A DNA stretch of 41,032 nt from CAYLNH01 sp964384625 (GCA_964384625.1 CAYLNH010000028.1:1-41032); one strand, 5' to 3'. Shown: positions 8,237 to 18,144, counted from the stretch's first letter. Numbers and translations are program-made. Notes: generated from the letters alone by a model not told the origin.

Positions 8237-8926
8237 ATGGCGAAGCAACGAATACTGGTCGTCGACGACGAAGACGACATTCGCGAACTTGTGAGCTACA
8301 CGCTCAAGCGCGAAAACTATGATGTCCTCTCCGCCGCGGACGGCGAGACGGCGCTGGACAAAGCCCGCACCCGCCGGCCGGATCTCATCGTCCTCGATCT
8401 GATGCTGCCCGGCATGGACGGGCTCGAAGTCTGCCGCCGCATCCGGCAGGATGACGAAACCAAGAACATACCGGTCGTCATGCTCACGGCGAAGACCGAG
8501 GAGTCCGACGAGGTCATCGGCCTCGGTGTCGGCGCCGACGACTACATCACCAAGCCGTTCAGCCCGCGGGTCCTCCTGGCCCGCGTCAATACCGCCTTGC
8601 GCCGACGCGGAATCGACGACGAAGCCGGCATTCAGCCGACGCTCAAACGCGGCGACCTGACGATCAACCCCGGGCGTCATGAAGTTCTCTGGCGTGAGAA
8701 CGAGGTCCATCTGACGCCGATCGAATTCAAGATCCTCTACTGCCTTGCCCGGCGTCCAGGCCGGGTGTTCACCCGTAATCAGATTATTGACGAAGCCCAA
8801 GGCGAAGATGTGTACATCACCGAACGCACCGTTGATGTGCATATCGCCGCCATCCGCAAGAAACTCGGCAGCGACGCCGGCGTCGTCGAAACCGTACGCG
8901 GCATCGGCTATAAGTTTCGAGGATAA
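8237..8926 (+). CDS. phoB: Phosphate regulon response regulator PhoB
   Basis: A 229-residue OmpR/PhoB-class regulator. The receiver domain (about 1-122) has acidic residues D10/D11, the phospho-acceptor D54 in IVLDLMLPG, T84 and K106 in ITKPFSP. The C-terminal winged-helix domain (about 130-229) has the recognition-helix pattern TERTVDVHIAAIRKKLG and ends with VETVRGIGYKF. It is expected to bind Pho boxes such as the one at 1556-1583. It starts eight bases after phoU with AGGTG upstream. PhoB is the best name given the pst-phoU-phoR context; PhoP would be the name used in Firmicutes. Confidence 0.94.
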   Translation: MAKQRILVVDDEDDIRELVSYTLKRENYDVLSAADGETALDKARTRRPDLIVLDLMLPGMDGLEVCRRIRQDDETKNIPVVMLTAKTEESDEVIGLGVGADDYITKPFSPRVLLARVNTALRRRGIDDEAGIQPTLKRGDLTINPGRHEVLWRENEVHLTPIEFKILYCLARRPGRVFTRNQIIDEAQGEDVYITERTVDVHIAAIRKKLGSDAGVVETVRGIGYKFRG

Positions 8927-8932
8927 GTAGAC

Positions 8933-10726
8933 ATGCGCTATCGCGGACTCTTCATTCAGATCATGAAGCGCTTCGGCTGGCTGGTGTTTCTGCCCATGGC
9001 CGCGATCTTCATGGGCCTGTCCTCCTGCAATCTGCGCGAACTCAACCGCAACCGTGCGATCCGGATCCTCCAGGAACAGGCCAAGAGCGCCGCCGTTGAG
9101 GTTATGGAGAACCCCAAGACCGCCGGTTTGACGGCCGGACCGGATTACAACCGCATCTGCCGCGAACTGGCCCGCGAGAACGAAGCGCGCATCATCCTGA
9201 TGACGACGGACGGCAACGTGTTGGGCGACTCCAGGTACGGCAGCTATGAACTGTCGGAGCCGAAGTCCCGCAAAGAAGTCGCCTTCGCCATGGACGGCGA
9301 GACGAATACAGCGATCGACGAAGACCGGACGACCCAACGCGACTTCATCCGCGCCGCCGTCCCGATCCGCGGCGACGGCCGCGTCATCGGCGTCCTGAGC
9401 ATGATCCAGCCCTGGCACGGCGTGGCCGGCATGATGAACCAGATCGCCGCCAACTCCATCCTGCCGCTGATCTGTCTGCTCGCCCTGATCGGCGCCGCCG
9501 CCCATGGCGTCTCGGCCAACATCGGCGGATTGGTCCGCGACCTCTCCGTCAAAACCACGACCATCGGCGGCGGCACCGGCGAAGACGAAGTCCACACCGA
9601 TGAGGACCCCTTCCTCCAACTGACCGCGGACCTGAACGCGCTCGATCGCCGCGTCGACCAGCAGATCTCCGAATTGACCCGGCAGAAGCGGCAGTGGGAA
9701 AGCCTGTTCACCAATATGCGCGAGGGATTCCTCGCCGTCGACGGCAACATGCAGATCATCACGATCAACCGTTCCGCCCGCCGCGTCTTCGGACTCGACA
9801 ATACTGCCGGCGTCGGGGGCAGGCCCCTGGCCGCGACCATCCGCAACGCGGATCTGAATACCTTTATCAACACGCTGCTGGACGGCGGCCCTCCCTTTCG
9901 GGAAGAAGAAATCGAGGTCCGCCTCGAAGGCGGTCGACGCTGCCAGCTCCGGCTCTCCGGCGTTCGCTTCCGCGAGAACGAACAAGGCGTGCTCGTGGTC
10001 CTCCACGACATCACCCAGATCAAACGCCTCGAACAGATGCGGCGGGATTTTGTCGCCAATGTCTCGCACGAGCTGAAAACCCCGCTTACCGCCATCAAGG
10101 GATTCCTTGAGCCGCTCGAAGACTGCCTCGATGCCGATGCCGAACAGGCCCGGAACTTTGTCGCTGTCATCACCCGGCATGCCACGCGGATGAACGCGAT
10201 CATCGATGATCTGCTGATGCTCTCCAAACTCGAACAGCTCGATCTGCAGGGCGATGACGATATCGAGTCGCGCGACCTGGCCGAATGTATCCGGCAGGCC
10301 ATCGTCCTCTGCCGGCCGAAGAGCGAAGAACTTCAGGTTGACGTCGATCCCGAGCTTTGCGAAGCTGTGGTCGCGGGGAACCATCGATTGCTCGAGCAGG
10401 CCATGGTCAACCTGTTGGACAACGCCGTCAAGTACAGCCCGAGCGGGTCAACGGTGAAGATCTCCATGACAATCGTCGACGACCGGGTGCAAGTCGCCGT
10501 GACCGATCAGGGCATCGGCATTTCTCCGGAACACCTCGCCCGCGTCTTCGAACGCTTCTACCGCGTCGACAAGTCGCGCGACCGCAAGACGGGCGGCACC
10601 GGCCTCGGCCTCTCCATTGTGAAGCACATCGCGATGCTGCACGGCGGCACCGTGACCGTCGAGAGTGAACGCGACAAAGGCTCAACCTTCACGATGTCCA
10701 TCCCGCTGGCCACGGCGCAGGACTAG
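8933..10726 (+). CDS. phoR: Phosphate regulon sensor histidine kinase PhoR
   Basis: A 597-residue membrane sensor kinase. It has an N-terminal membrane helix (about 14-32), an extracytoplasmic domain of about 150 residues, a second membrane helix (about 180-200), and a charged linker. A PAS domain follows (about 258-370, beginning FTNMREGFLAVDG). The HisKA phospho-acceptor His379 lies in NVSHELKTPLTAIKG, and the HATPase domain has LLDNAVKYSP, DQGIGI and GTGLGLSIVKH. The large extracytoplasmic domain makes it closer to Firmicute PhoR than to the E. coli protein. The gene begins six bases after phoB and ends the pho cluster. All catalytic boxes are intact. Confidence 0.93.
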   Translation: MRYRGLFIQIMKRFGWLVFLPMAAIFMGLSSCNLRELNRNRAIRILQEQAKSAAVEVMENPKTAGLTAGPDYNRICRELARENEARIILMTTDGNVLGDSRYGSYELSEPKSRKEVAFAMDGETNTAIDEDRTTQRDFIRAAVPIRGDGRVIGVLSMIQPWHGVAGMMNQIAANSILPLICLLALIGAAAHGVSANIGGLVRDLSVKTTTIGGGTGEDEVHTDEDPFLQLTADLNALDRRVDQQISELTRQKRQWESLFTNMREGFLAVDGNMQIITINRSARRVFGLDNTAGVGGRPLAATIRNADLNTFINTLLDGGPPFREEEIEVRLEGGRRCQLRLSGVRFRENEQGVLVVLHDITQIKRLEQMRRDFVANVSHELKTPLTAIKGFLEPLEDCLDADAEQARNFVAVITRHATRMNAIIDDLLMLSKLEQLDLQGDDDIESRDLAECIRQAIVLCRPKSEELQVDVDPELCEAVVAGNHRLLEQAMVNLLDNAVKYSPSGSTVKISMTIVDDRVQVAVTDQGIGISPEHLARVFERFYRVDKSRDRKTGGTGLGLSIVKHIAMLHGGTVTVESERDKGSTFTMSIPLATAQD

Positions 10727-10797
10727 ATGGTCTCGGCGGAAGTCTTTCCGCCACGGATTGCCCGGGGTTCGGGGCTCGCGGCAGGCGGCGGAAGGGT

Positions 10798-10819
10798 TGT
10801 GTGCTGAAGCACACAGCAT
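10798..10819 (+). terminator. Candidate terminator after phoR
   Basis: TGTGTGC (10798-10804) pairs perfectly with GCACACA (10809-10815) across a TGAA loop, followed by GCATTTTC. It lies 72 bases after the phoR stop codon, in the 287-bp gap before the convergent DUF4349 gene. Confidence 0.5.
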
Positions 10820-10889
10820 TTTCGCCAACGCTCCCCGAGCCCGAAAACGGGCAACTCGGAGAGCGGGGCCAAGCATCCGGCCAACGGCG

Positions 10890-10938
10890 TTGCCCCCGCA
10901 AAGCGGGGCAAGCACGAAATCTATCCCGCCAAGGCGGG
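10890..10938. repeat. Paired GC-rich hairpins between convergent genes
   Basis: Two short palindromes, one around GCAAAGC with GCCCC/GGGGC arms (10890-10911) and CCCGCC-aa-GGCGGG (10925-10938), lie in the convergent gap. The AAGGCGGGGCAC piece resembles the 40-bp repeat unit at the start of the window. They could work as bidirectional terminators or be degenerate REP-type repeats. I see no gene in 10727-11013. Confidence 0.4.
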
Positions 10939-11013
10939 GCACGATGCTCGGTACACCCGCCGCGAAAAGGGTTGCGCGATCGGTTTTCGTTTCGCCGAGA
11001 AAAATCATTGCTC

Positions 11014-12282
11014 TCACCGCAACTGCAGGGAGGTCATCGACGCGATGATCTTGCTCTCATCCTTCTCCAGTGCTCCGGTCGGTCCCCAGGCCTCGTAGAC
11101 GTAGACCCGCTTCTTCGTGCGGCCGATGGCGATGCGGTAGGCGAACTCGAGTCGCCCGAGTTTCTTCGAGCCCTTCACCAGGATCAGCTTATCGCCGCCC
11201 TTGGTCTCGAGTTCCTTGCTCTCGCTGATCGTCACCACGCGCTGCTCCTGCAGACTGCGCTCGATGATCTCCTGCCAGAACTCGAGGGTGCCGCCGTCGA
11301 GATTCTTGTGACGAGCGACTTTTACGAGAACCGCCGACCCGGACATCCCGCGGCTGTAGTTCCTTTCCTCGTCATACTTAATGTAGTTCGCCGGCATCGT
11401 GAACCTGATCTTCGAGAACCACTTGCTCTTGGTATCGACGTACTCCGGGGAACCACGAGAAATCTCGGACCCCAGCGCCCGAACCCAGCGGAACGGCACT
11501 TGGCGCAACGGCGCCGGTCCTGTTGCCACGCGGACCACGCGCGGCTGTGCGAGCGATACCCGGATCGATGAGAACGCGGCGTTGTGCTCCAGATACTCCA
11601 CCTTGCCTTTCATAACTTCGATGGTCTCGGCGATGCGCGCCAGCTCTTTCTCGATGCGCAGGGCCTCCTCGATGTTCCGCGTGCGGTCCAGCAACTTGGC
11701 CATGCGCTCACGCATGTTCTCCGCGTTCTTCAGTCGCGTCTTCAGATCGTGCACCTTCTCCGTTACGTCCTGGCCGTTGATCTGTTTCGACTGCACGGCG
11801 CCGAGCTTCGCAATCGCAGTGACCACATCCTGGAAGTTCTTCGACGGCACTTTGACGGCGATCACATTGCCGTCGAGCGACTGCAGGAAGCCGCCGACGC
11901 CGGTGGCCGCATTACGAATCGCTTCCAGCGCCTGTTCGCGCTCTTGGACGACCAGGTGCATCATCGCCGAGTAGACTACGAGCCTCTGCGTTTGGGCCGG
12001 GTCCTTGCCGAGGGCCCCGCCACCGCCGTCACGCGTCAACGCGTCTTTATCGGGGCTTACCATCTTCTTGGTTGCCTTGCTCTTCTCGGCCGCACCACCG
12101 ATTGCACGATTGCGGACGGCCTTCATCTCCGCCTTCGCGTGTGGCGTTTGAATGGCATCGCGGGCAACGCTATCCGGGAGGATGCCGTGCGCCACCGGCG
12201 TAGTGACAGATCGGCAGCCGACAGCGACAACCAGGCTCAGAACGGCACACAACAAGTGCATGGGTCTAGCGTGAAACTTCAT
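11014..12282 (-). CDS. DUF4349-domain lipoprotein
   Basis: A 422-residue predicted lipoprotein, with lipobox VAVGC (Cys23) after a hydrophobic signal. Residues about 95-250 match the DUF4349 pattern: a LVVYSAMMHLVVQ strand, a VKVPSKNFQDVV segment, then a long coiled coil (VHDLKTRLKNAENMRERMAKLL) and a final VEYLEHNAAFSSIRVSL strand. The last 150 residues form a separate beta-rich domain not normally part of DUF4349. AAAGGAG lies six bases before the ATG. It is the last gene of the six-gene minus-strand operon, 35 bases after the second VIT/vWA gene. The molecular function of DUF4349 is unknown; an envelope location next to the vWA proteins is the main clue. Confidence 0.8.
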   Translation of the reverse strand: MKFHARPMHLLCAVLSLVVAVGCRSVTTPVAHGILPDSVARDAIQTPHAKAEMKAVRNRAIGGAAEKSKATKKMVSPDKDALTRDGGGGALGKDPAQTQRLVVYSAMMHLVVQEREQALEAIRNAATGVGGFLQSLDGNVIAVKVPSKNFQDVVTAIAKLGAVQSKQINGQDVTEKVHDLKTRLKNAENMRERMAKLLDRTRNIEEALRIEKELARIAETIEVMKGKVEYLEHNAAFSSIRVSLAQPRVVRVATGPAPLRQVPFRWVRALGSEISRGSPEYVDTKSKWFSKIRFTMPANYIKYDEERNYSRGMSGSAVLVKVARHKNLDGGTLEFWQEIIERSLQEQRVVTISESKELETKGGDKLILVKGSKKLGRLEFAYRIAIGRTKKRVYVYEAWGPTGALEKDESKIIASMTSLQLR

Positions 12283-12317
12283 TTCAGACTCCTTTGTGAG
12301 AGGCGTTTCTATCTACT

Positions 12318-14483
12318 TCACGGATCCACCGTGGTTTCGTACTTCACACCGTCGGGCACCGGTACCGGGACCTTCGTGGTGTATCCTTCGTTTCCCTCTG
12401 TCCTCTCACTTCCATCCACGGCCAGGAAGGCAGTGTACTCGCACAGGACGCTCTGCTCGGTCGAGAACCGGATCATCGCGTCCCTCAACTCCGCCGAAGG
12501 CTTGTGGATGTTGGCCATCGCCAACTCCGCCATCTTGCTGCGGGCCCAGACAAAACGCACCCCGTCGTTCTTCGCTGAGTATCCCGCGACACTTACTTCA
12601 TAGCTGTTCTGCTTGCCGCCCATCATGCCGTTGACCTTGATCGACTGCGGCAGCTTCCCGGTGTACCGACCGGTGATTACCACCGGACGACCAACCAGCA
12701 AATCCGGGATGCGCTTGGGAAAGACGTCCTTCACACCCATCCCATTCCAGTCGATCTTGACGTCCACCAACGCGGCGTGTTTGGCCCGTGCGTAGAACGC
12801 GTCCACCGCTTTCGCAGACCCCTCATCCAAGCCGACATACGCCGCCGCGCCGCGGCCCTCGCGGGCCATGGCTTCAATGAGATATCGGTTGACCGAGTTG
12901 CCGACGCCGAAGCTGAAGATGCGCGCACTGCCAAGCTTCTGACGGATGGCAGCGATGATCTGGGCTTCGTTGCCGATGTAACCGTCGGTCATGAATGATA
13001 CAATGCGAAGCTTCTCCTTGTCGTGCGGCATGTCCAACGCAGCCTTGATGCCCTCGATCATCATCGTGCCACCGGTGCCATGGAACTTGTCGATGTAGTC
13101 CAGACCGGCCCGAACGTTCTTCTTGCTCGCCGGGACTGGAGCCTTGCCAAACTGGAACGCCGTTTCCGAGAACCGGATGATCTGGAAGCTGTCGCGTGGG
13201 TCCAGGTTGCGCAGGCACCGGCGCATCGCGTCCTTCGCCGCCGCCATCGGGCGGCCGGACATACTGCCGGAACAATCCACGACGAAGATCATCTCCCGCG
13301 GCTGCACCGGCACGTCAGTCAACTTCGCCGGCGGCACCAGGACGACACTGAAGGTCTTGCCGTGCTTGTCCTCGTGATGGAGGAACGCGGTCTTCATTGT
13401 CTTGCCGGCGACCTTGTAGCGGAAGACGAAGTCCTTGTTCGGGATCCGGTCGTTCGGTTTCAGCGACGCGGTCAGCTTGTGGTCGTCACGCCGCTGCACA
13501 TCGATCGCGTGCGACGGGCTCTGGAAACTCTCGATCGGCACGCCGGCGTCGATGCTCACCTGCAGATCGATCTCGTGACCGCTGCGCTCGTTCGGCGCCA
13601 GGTACTCGACGTTCGTCGGCTGGGCGGAACTGTCGCCGACACCACGGGGCTTGGCACCAATCCCGTCGGTGAATCCCGGCGGATTGAACCGTGGTCCGAC
13701 GACCATGGGAAAGACGAACTCGTACTCGCCCTTCGCGTACTTCAGCGTGTTGAAGTAGGTGATGTTGATGTCGATCCGTTTCCCCGGTTCAATGTTGGCG
13801 ACCTTCTGGGTAAAGATGTTCGGACGTTCCTGCGTCAGCAACGCCGCACGGTAGCCGGCCTTCTTGGCTTCCTCATAGATCTTCTCAGCCTCCTTCCGCT
13901 CACGGATCATGCCGCGGATCTTGCGGTCGCCGATGGTCATGATGAAATCGGTTACGGCCGAGTTCTGCGGCAACGGGAAGACATAGACCGCTTCGATCTT
14001 CGCTTCGTACGGATTCTGATACTGCTGCTCCACCATCACCTTGGCGACATAGGCTGAAATCTGGCCGCGCACCTTGGTCTGCTTCAGCGGCATCGGCACC
14101 AGTTTCTTCGTCTTCGGATCCCGCGCACTCAGCCCTGGATCAATCCGCGAGGACATGCCCTTCTTGGCGGCCCGTTCCGAAGCGGCAGGCTTGCTGATGA
14201 CCCAGACCTCGTCAACGCCGGCAGATATCTCTCTGAGATCTTTGCCGCCCCATTCGCCCTTGATTTTGGCCGCTCGATGCCATCCCGATGCAGGACTCTT
14301 GAGGACCGTAAGAGGCGCGTTAAAGCCGCGTCCTGCGCGTGCGTCAGCCGGCATTTCCCGCGATGTCAAACGCCCAAGTCTGGGCCCTGTGCACGCGGTC
14401 AGCAACAGCAAGCTTCCGCCAACAGCCGCACTCAACACAATGGTGATCAGGTACCTCATTCGAATCCGTTGTCTGTCCCTCAA
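12318..14483 (-). CDS. VIT and vWA domain lipoprotein
   Basis: A 721-residue predicted lipoprotein with lipobox LLTAC. A VIT domain (about 135-265, including AVYVFPLPQNSAVTDF and TQERPNIFTQKVANIEPG) precedes a von Willebrand A domain (about 398-570). The vWA metal site is complete: D403 in DCSGSMS, the Thr of GTGGTMM and the Asp of MTDGYIG. Such proteins mediate metal-dependent protein contacts on the cell surface. The start chosen is TTG at 14483, because GGAGG lies seven bases upstream; an in-frame ATG at 14459 would also give a normal lipoprotein signal. The gene follows its larger paralog by only 16 bases and shares long near-identical stretches with it. Confidence 0.87.
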   Translation of the reverse strand: MRDRQRIRMRYLITIVLSAAVGGSLLLLTACTGPRLGRLTSREMPADARAGRGFNAPLTVLKSPASGWHRAAKIKGEWGGKDLREISAGVDEVWVISKPAASERAAKKGMSSRIDPGLSARDPKTKKLVPMPLKQTKVRGQISAYVAKVMVEQQYQNPYEAKIEAVYVFPLPQNSAVTDFIMTIGDRKIRGMIRERKEAEKIYEEAKKAGYRAALLTQERPNIFTQKVANIEPGKRIDINITYFNTLKYAKGEYEFVFPMVVGPRFNPPGFTDGIGAKPRGVGDSSAQPTNVEYLAPNERSGHEIDLQVSIDAGVPIESFQSPSHAIDVQRRDDHKLTASLKPNDRIPNKDFVFRYKVAGKTMKTAFLHHEDKHGKTFSVVLVPPAKLTDVPVQPREMIFVVDCSGSMSGRPMAAAKDAMRRCLRNLDPRDSFQIIRFSETAFQFGKAPVPASKKNVRAGLDYIDKFHGTGGTMMIEGIKAALDMPHDKEKLRIVSFMTDGYIGNEAQIIAAIRQKLGSARIFSFGVGNSVNRYLIEAMAREGRGAAAYVGLDEGSAKAVDAFYARAKHAALVDVKIDWNGMGVKDVFPKRIPDLLVGRPVVITGRYTGKLPQSIKVNGMMGGKQNSYEVSVAGYSAKNDGVRFVWARSKMAELAMANIHKPSAELRDAMIRFSTEQSVLCEYTAFLAVDGSERTEGNEGYTTKVPVPVPDGVKYETTVDP

Positions 14484-14499
14484 TGTCTTGCCTCCTCTC

Positions 14500-17400
14500 C
14501 TACTTCACGGTCGTCTCGTATGCCACGCCATCGGGCATCGGCACCGGCATATGCATGGTCTCGGCAGTCCCCTCCGTCCGCCGGCTGGCGTCGACTGCCA
14601 GGAATGCTGTGTAATTGCACAGCACGTTCTGCTCCGTCGAGAAGCGGACCAGTTCATTCTGCAGTTCCTTCGACGGTTTGTGAGTGTTGGCCATCGCCAG
14701 CTCACCAATCTTGCCGCGGGCCCAGACGTAGCGAATACCTTCATGCGTGTCCGCCCGGTCCTTGATGCGCACCTCATAGCTGACTTGCTTGCCGCCGGCC
14801 ATCCCGGATACCGTAATCCTCTCCGGCAGCTCGCCGGCGTAGCGGCCGGTGATGGTCACGGGCCGACCAACGAACAGATCCGGCAGACGCTTCGGATAGA
14901 CCTCCTTCACGTCCAGACCGCTCCAGTCCACCTTCACGTCCGTGAGAGCCGCGTGCTTCGCCCGCTCGTAGAACACGTCGACCACGCGACTGGGCTTCTC
15001 GTTCAGCGTCACGAACGCAGCAGTGCCGCGCCCCTCGCGCGCCATGCCTTCGATCAGGTAGCGGTTCACGGATGAGCCTACGCCAAAGCTGAAGATACGG
15101 GCACTGCCGAGCTTCTGCTTCACAGCGGCAAGGATCTCCTGGTCATTGCCGATGTAGCCGTCCGTCATAAATGACACGATGCGCAGACGGCCTTTATCAT
15201 GCGGCATATCCAGTGCTGCTTTGATGCCTTCGATCATCATCGTACCACCGCCGGAGTGCAGGCCGTCGATGTACTTCAGACCGCTTTCGATGTTCTCCTT
15301 CGTGGCCGGCACAGGGGCTTTGCCGAACGTGAAGGCCGACTCCGAGAAGCGGATGATCTGGAAACTGTCGCGCGGATCCATGTTCTTCAGGCAGCGCCGC
15401 ATGGCCTGCTTCGCCTTTTCCAACGGCCGTCCGGACATGCTGCCCGAACAATCCACCACGAAGATCATCTCGCGCGGCTGCACCGGTACATCCGTCAGCT
15501 TCGCCGGCGGGACGAGCACCAGACTGAAGGTCTTGGCTTGCTTGTCCTGCTGGTGCAGAAAAGCGGTCTTCAGTTGCTGACCGGCGACCTTGTAGCGGAA
15601 CACAAAGTCCTTGTTGGGAATCCGGTCGTTCGGTTTCAGGCCGACGCGAAGCTTGCCTTTGCCGCTCTGCTGCACGTCGATCGCGTGCGTCGGGCTGGCA
15701 TAGCTCTCAATCGAGACACCGGCATCAATCTCGACCTGCAGATCGATGTCGTGCCCGCTGCGCTCGTTCGGGGCCAGGTACTCGACCGCCGTCGGCTGGT
15801 CCGAGTCCTCGGCCGTGCCGCGGGCGACCGCACCGATGCCGTCCTTGAAGCCCGGCGGATTGAACCGTGGCCCGACGACCATTGGGAAGACAAACTCATA
15901 CTCGCCCTTGGCGTACTTCAGCGTGTTGAAATAGGTGACGGCCACATCGATCTCGTCGCCCGGCTCGATGTTGGCGACCTTCTGTTTGAAGATGTTCGGG
16001 CGCTCCTGCGTGAGCAGCGACGCCTTGTAGCCTTGCTGCAGGGCATCGTTGTAAACGCGCTTGGCTTCTTCCTTCTCGCGGATCATGCCGCGGATCGTGC
16101 GCTTGCCGATGGTCATCACAAAGTCGGTCACGGCCGCATTCTGCGGCAATGGGAAGACGTAGACTGCTTCGATCTTCTCGGAGTACGGGTTGTCGTACAG
16201 CTGTTTCACCTGCACATGCGCGACGAACGACGAGACCTTGCCGCGGACAACGGTTCGTGTCAGAGGCAGCGGAATGTGCACCTTCGTCTTCGGGTGCACA
16301 GCAACCATCGCCGCGTGCGGCTGCTTCGACATCAGTTTCCAGAACGCGCGTTTCTCCACGACCACGACTTCGTCCGGCTTCACCTTTCCCCCGCCGGCCG
16401 CCGCCGCTGCGGCAGCCAGATGCGCCAGAGCCAGTTCCTTGCGGGTAGCATCCAGGTCGTCGTTGACGGACTTGCTGGACTTGCTCTGCTGCTTCAGAAT
16501 TGTCTCCGCCTGCGCGAACTTGTCGACCGCCTGCTTGTGCTTGCCGGCCTTCGCCAGTTCCCTGCCCTCTTGGCGCCATCGCTCAACCAGTAACTGCTGG
16601 CGACGACGTAGGATGATGGCGTCGACGTCGATCTGCTCCGGCTTCTTGTCCGCATGCACGCCGCCCTTGCCGTCCTTGGCATTGCTGCTCGGGACCGGCT
16701 CCATCCACTTCCATTCGGTCTCCGCCATGCGTTCTGCTTCGCCCGCGCGGCGACGGAGCTTCGCGGCCTCCTGCAACGTCTCGTACAGCTGGCGTAGGCC
16801 GTTGATCGCGTCTTCGTCGGCGGGGTCTTTCAGCAGGACATCCTCGTACGCATCACGCGCCCGTTTCCAAACGTTGTGGTCCATGAACACTTTGGCTTCA
16901 GCCTTCTTGACCAGGATCTCCTTGATCCGTTCCTGGTAGTCCGGGTCGATAACGTCCGGGCCGGTTCGTTCCTGGATTTCGATGGCAACGCGCAGTTGCT
17001 CGATGCGCTTGAGCAATCGCTCAGCGTCCGGAATCAAAGACTGGTCAAGCTCAATTGCTTTGGCCAGGTGTGACTTCGCCCGCTCGAGTTTCGATGTGTC
17101 GACCTCGCCCCGGGCCTGGTCGATCAGCTGTTTGGCATATTCCCTGAGCGTGTCCGCTTTCGCTTTGCGGATTTCCTGGAGCCGCTTTGCAGCGGGTTCC
17201 GGGGAAATTCCCGCTTTCGAAAGGTCTACCTTCCAAACCTTCTGGCGATTTGCCGGAACATCCGGCTTCTCGGCGGCCCTCTTGGTGTCCAGAGCCAGGT
17301 ATGGCTTACCTTTTTCGAAGGGGATCTTGAGGAAACGATAGGATACGAGATCTTCGCCGTATACGGAACCCGCCTTCCGCCGCAGCAACTCGTATCGCTG

Positions 17401-18144
17401 CTGGAGCTCTGCCAGGTCCTCTTCCGTCACTTCGTTGACGGCCTCGCGGCTCGGATCAGCTTTGGCGGCCAACCACTTCATCCGTCGCGCCACCAGCTTG
17501 CGTTGGAACTCCTGTTCGACGTTGCCGAGCTGTCGCAGGATCACGCTGGGGCGGGTGCGGATCTCAATCTCGATCTGGAACTCGAGCCGTTTGATCTTCT
17601 TGTTCAGCCGTTTTGCCTCGGCCGCCAGGCTGTTGTCGTATTCAACCGCCCGGGCCAGGTACGTCTCTGCCGGCTTGAGCATGCTGATATCCAACTCGTC
17701 CCTGGCCCGTTCGATCTGGCGCTTCGCCTTCTCAATCAGGAACAGCGCGTAGCTGCGATAGGTCGCTGCCAGCAACTGCCGGACATACTCCAGATCTCTC
17801 GTTGCGGTCGGTGTGCTCAGCGATACGGCGCGCAACTCAACTTCGGCGCCGGTGAACTGGTCGATGGCCTTCTTGTACTCCTTGTCCGAATAGTTGCGGC
17901 GACCCAGGACTACCTTCTGCCGGGCCAGCAGGACCTGTTGCCGACGCCGCTGACGTTGTTCGCGGTCGATGCGGTCCAGGGCCGGATTGTCCGAGGGCTG
18001 CGGCGGCCGGACGGCCGCTTCCGTGCCGGTCTCCCACGGCGGCGGCTGCAGCAGGATCATCTCGTGCCGGGACAGCCTCGTCGTGCCACAGCCGGCCAGG
18101 ACCAGAGCAAGCGCGGGGAGCAGGACATAGATCGACTTCTTCAT
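14500..18144 (-). CDS. Large TPR-like/VIT/vWA lipoprotein
   Basis: A 1214-residue predicted lipoprotein (MKKSIYV start, lipobox VLAGC). The first 600 residues are helical and charged, with TPR-like repeats and coiled coil, including two copies of a module beginning RRRQQ and containing A-[IV]-D-[QK]-F. A VIT domain (about 625-755) and a vWA domain (about 893-1065) follow. The vWA metal site is intact (D898 in DCSGSMS, GGGTMM, MTDGYIG). A longer frame opens with GTG at 18174, but the ATG at 18144 is preferred: GGAGG lies seven bases upstream, the signal peptide fits, and the ATG overlaps the previous stop codon as ATGA. The helical half may be a stalk placing the VIT/vWA head away from the membrane; that is inference. 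Confidence 0.87.
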   Translation of the reverse strand: MKKSIYVLLPALALVLAGCGTTRLSRHEMILLQPPPWETGTEAAVRPPQPSDNPALDRIDREQRQRRRQQVLLARQKVVLGRRNYSDKEYKKAIDQFTGAEVELRAVSLSTPTATRDLEYVRQLLAATYRSYALFLIEKAKRQIERARDELDISMLKPAETYLARAVEYDNSLAAEAKRLNKKIKRLEFQIEIEIRTRPSVILRQLGNVEQEFQRKLVARRMKWLAAKADPSREAVNEVTEEDLAELQQRYELLRRKAGSVYGEDLVSYRFLKIPFEKGKPYLALDTKRAAEKPDVPANRQKVWKVDLSKAGISPEPAAKRLQEIRKAKADTLREYAKQLIDQARGEVDTSKLERAKSHLAKAIELDQSLIPDAERLLKRIEQLRVAIEIQERTGPDVIDPDYQERIKEILVKKAEAKVFMDHNVWKRARDAYEDVLLKDPADEDAINGLRQLYETLQEAAKLRRRAGEAERMAETEWKWMEPVPSSNAKDGKGGVHADKKPEQIDVDAIILRRRQQLLVERWRQEGRELAKAGKHKQAVDKFAQAETILKQQSKSSKSVNDDLDATRKELALAHLAAAAAAAGGGKVKPDEVVVVEKRAFWKLMSKQPHAAMVAVHPKTKVHIPLPLTRTVVRGKVSSFVAHVQVKQLYDNPYSEKIEAVYVFPLPQNAAVTDFVMTIGKRTIRGMIREKEEAKRVYNDALQQGYKASLLTQERPNIFKQKVANIEPGDEIDVAVTYFNTLKYAKGEYEFVFPMVVGPRFNPPGFKDGIGAVARGTAEDSDQPTAVEYLAPNERSGHDIDLQVEIDAGVSIESYASPTHAIDVQQSGKGKLRVGLKPNDRIPNKDFVFRYKVAGQQLKTAFLHQQDKQAKTFSLVLVPPAKLTDVPVQPREMIFVVDCSGSMSGRPLEKAKQAMRRCLKNMDPRDSFQIIRFSESAFTFGKAPVPATKENIESGLKYIDGLHSGGGTMMIEGIKAALDMPHDKGRLRIVSFMTDGYIGNDQEILAAVKQKLGSARIFSFGVGSSVNRYLIEGMAREGRGTAAFVTLNEKPSRVVDVFYERAKHAALTDVKVDWSGLDVKEVYPKRLPDLFVGRPVTITGRYAGELPERITVSGMAGGKQVSYEVRIKDRADTHEGIRYVWARGKIGELAMANTHKPSKELQNELVRFSTEQNVLCNYTAFLAVDASRRTEGTAETMHMPVPMPDGVAYETTVK

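Noticed and set aside
8180..10384. 734-codon minus-strand frame opposite phoB/phoR
   Set aside because: The plus strand encodes complete PhoB and PhoR; the antisense frame stays open because of the GC-rich third codon positions.
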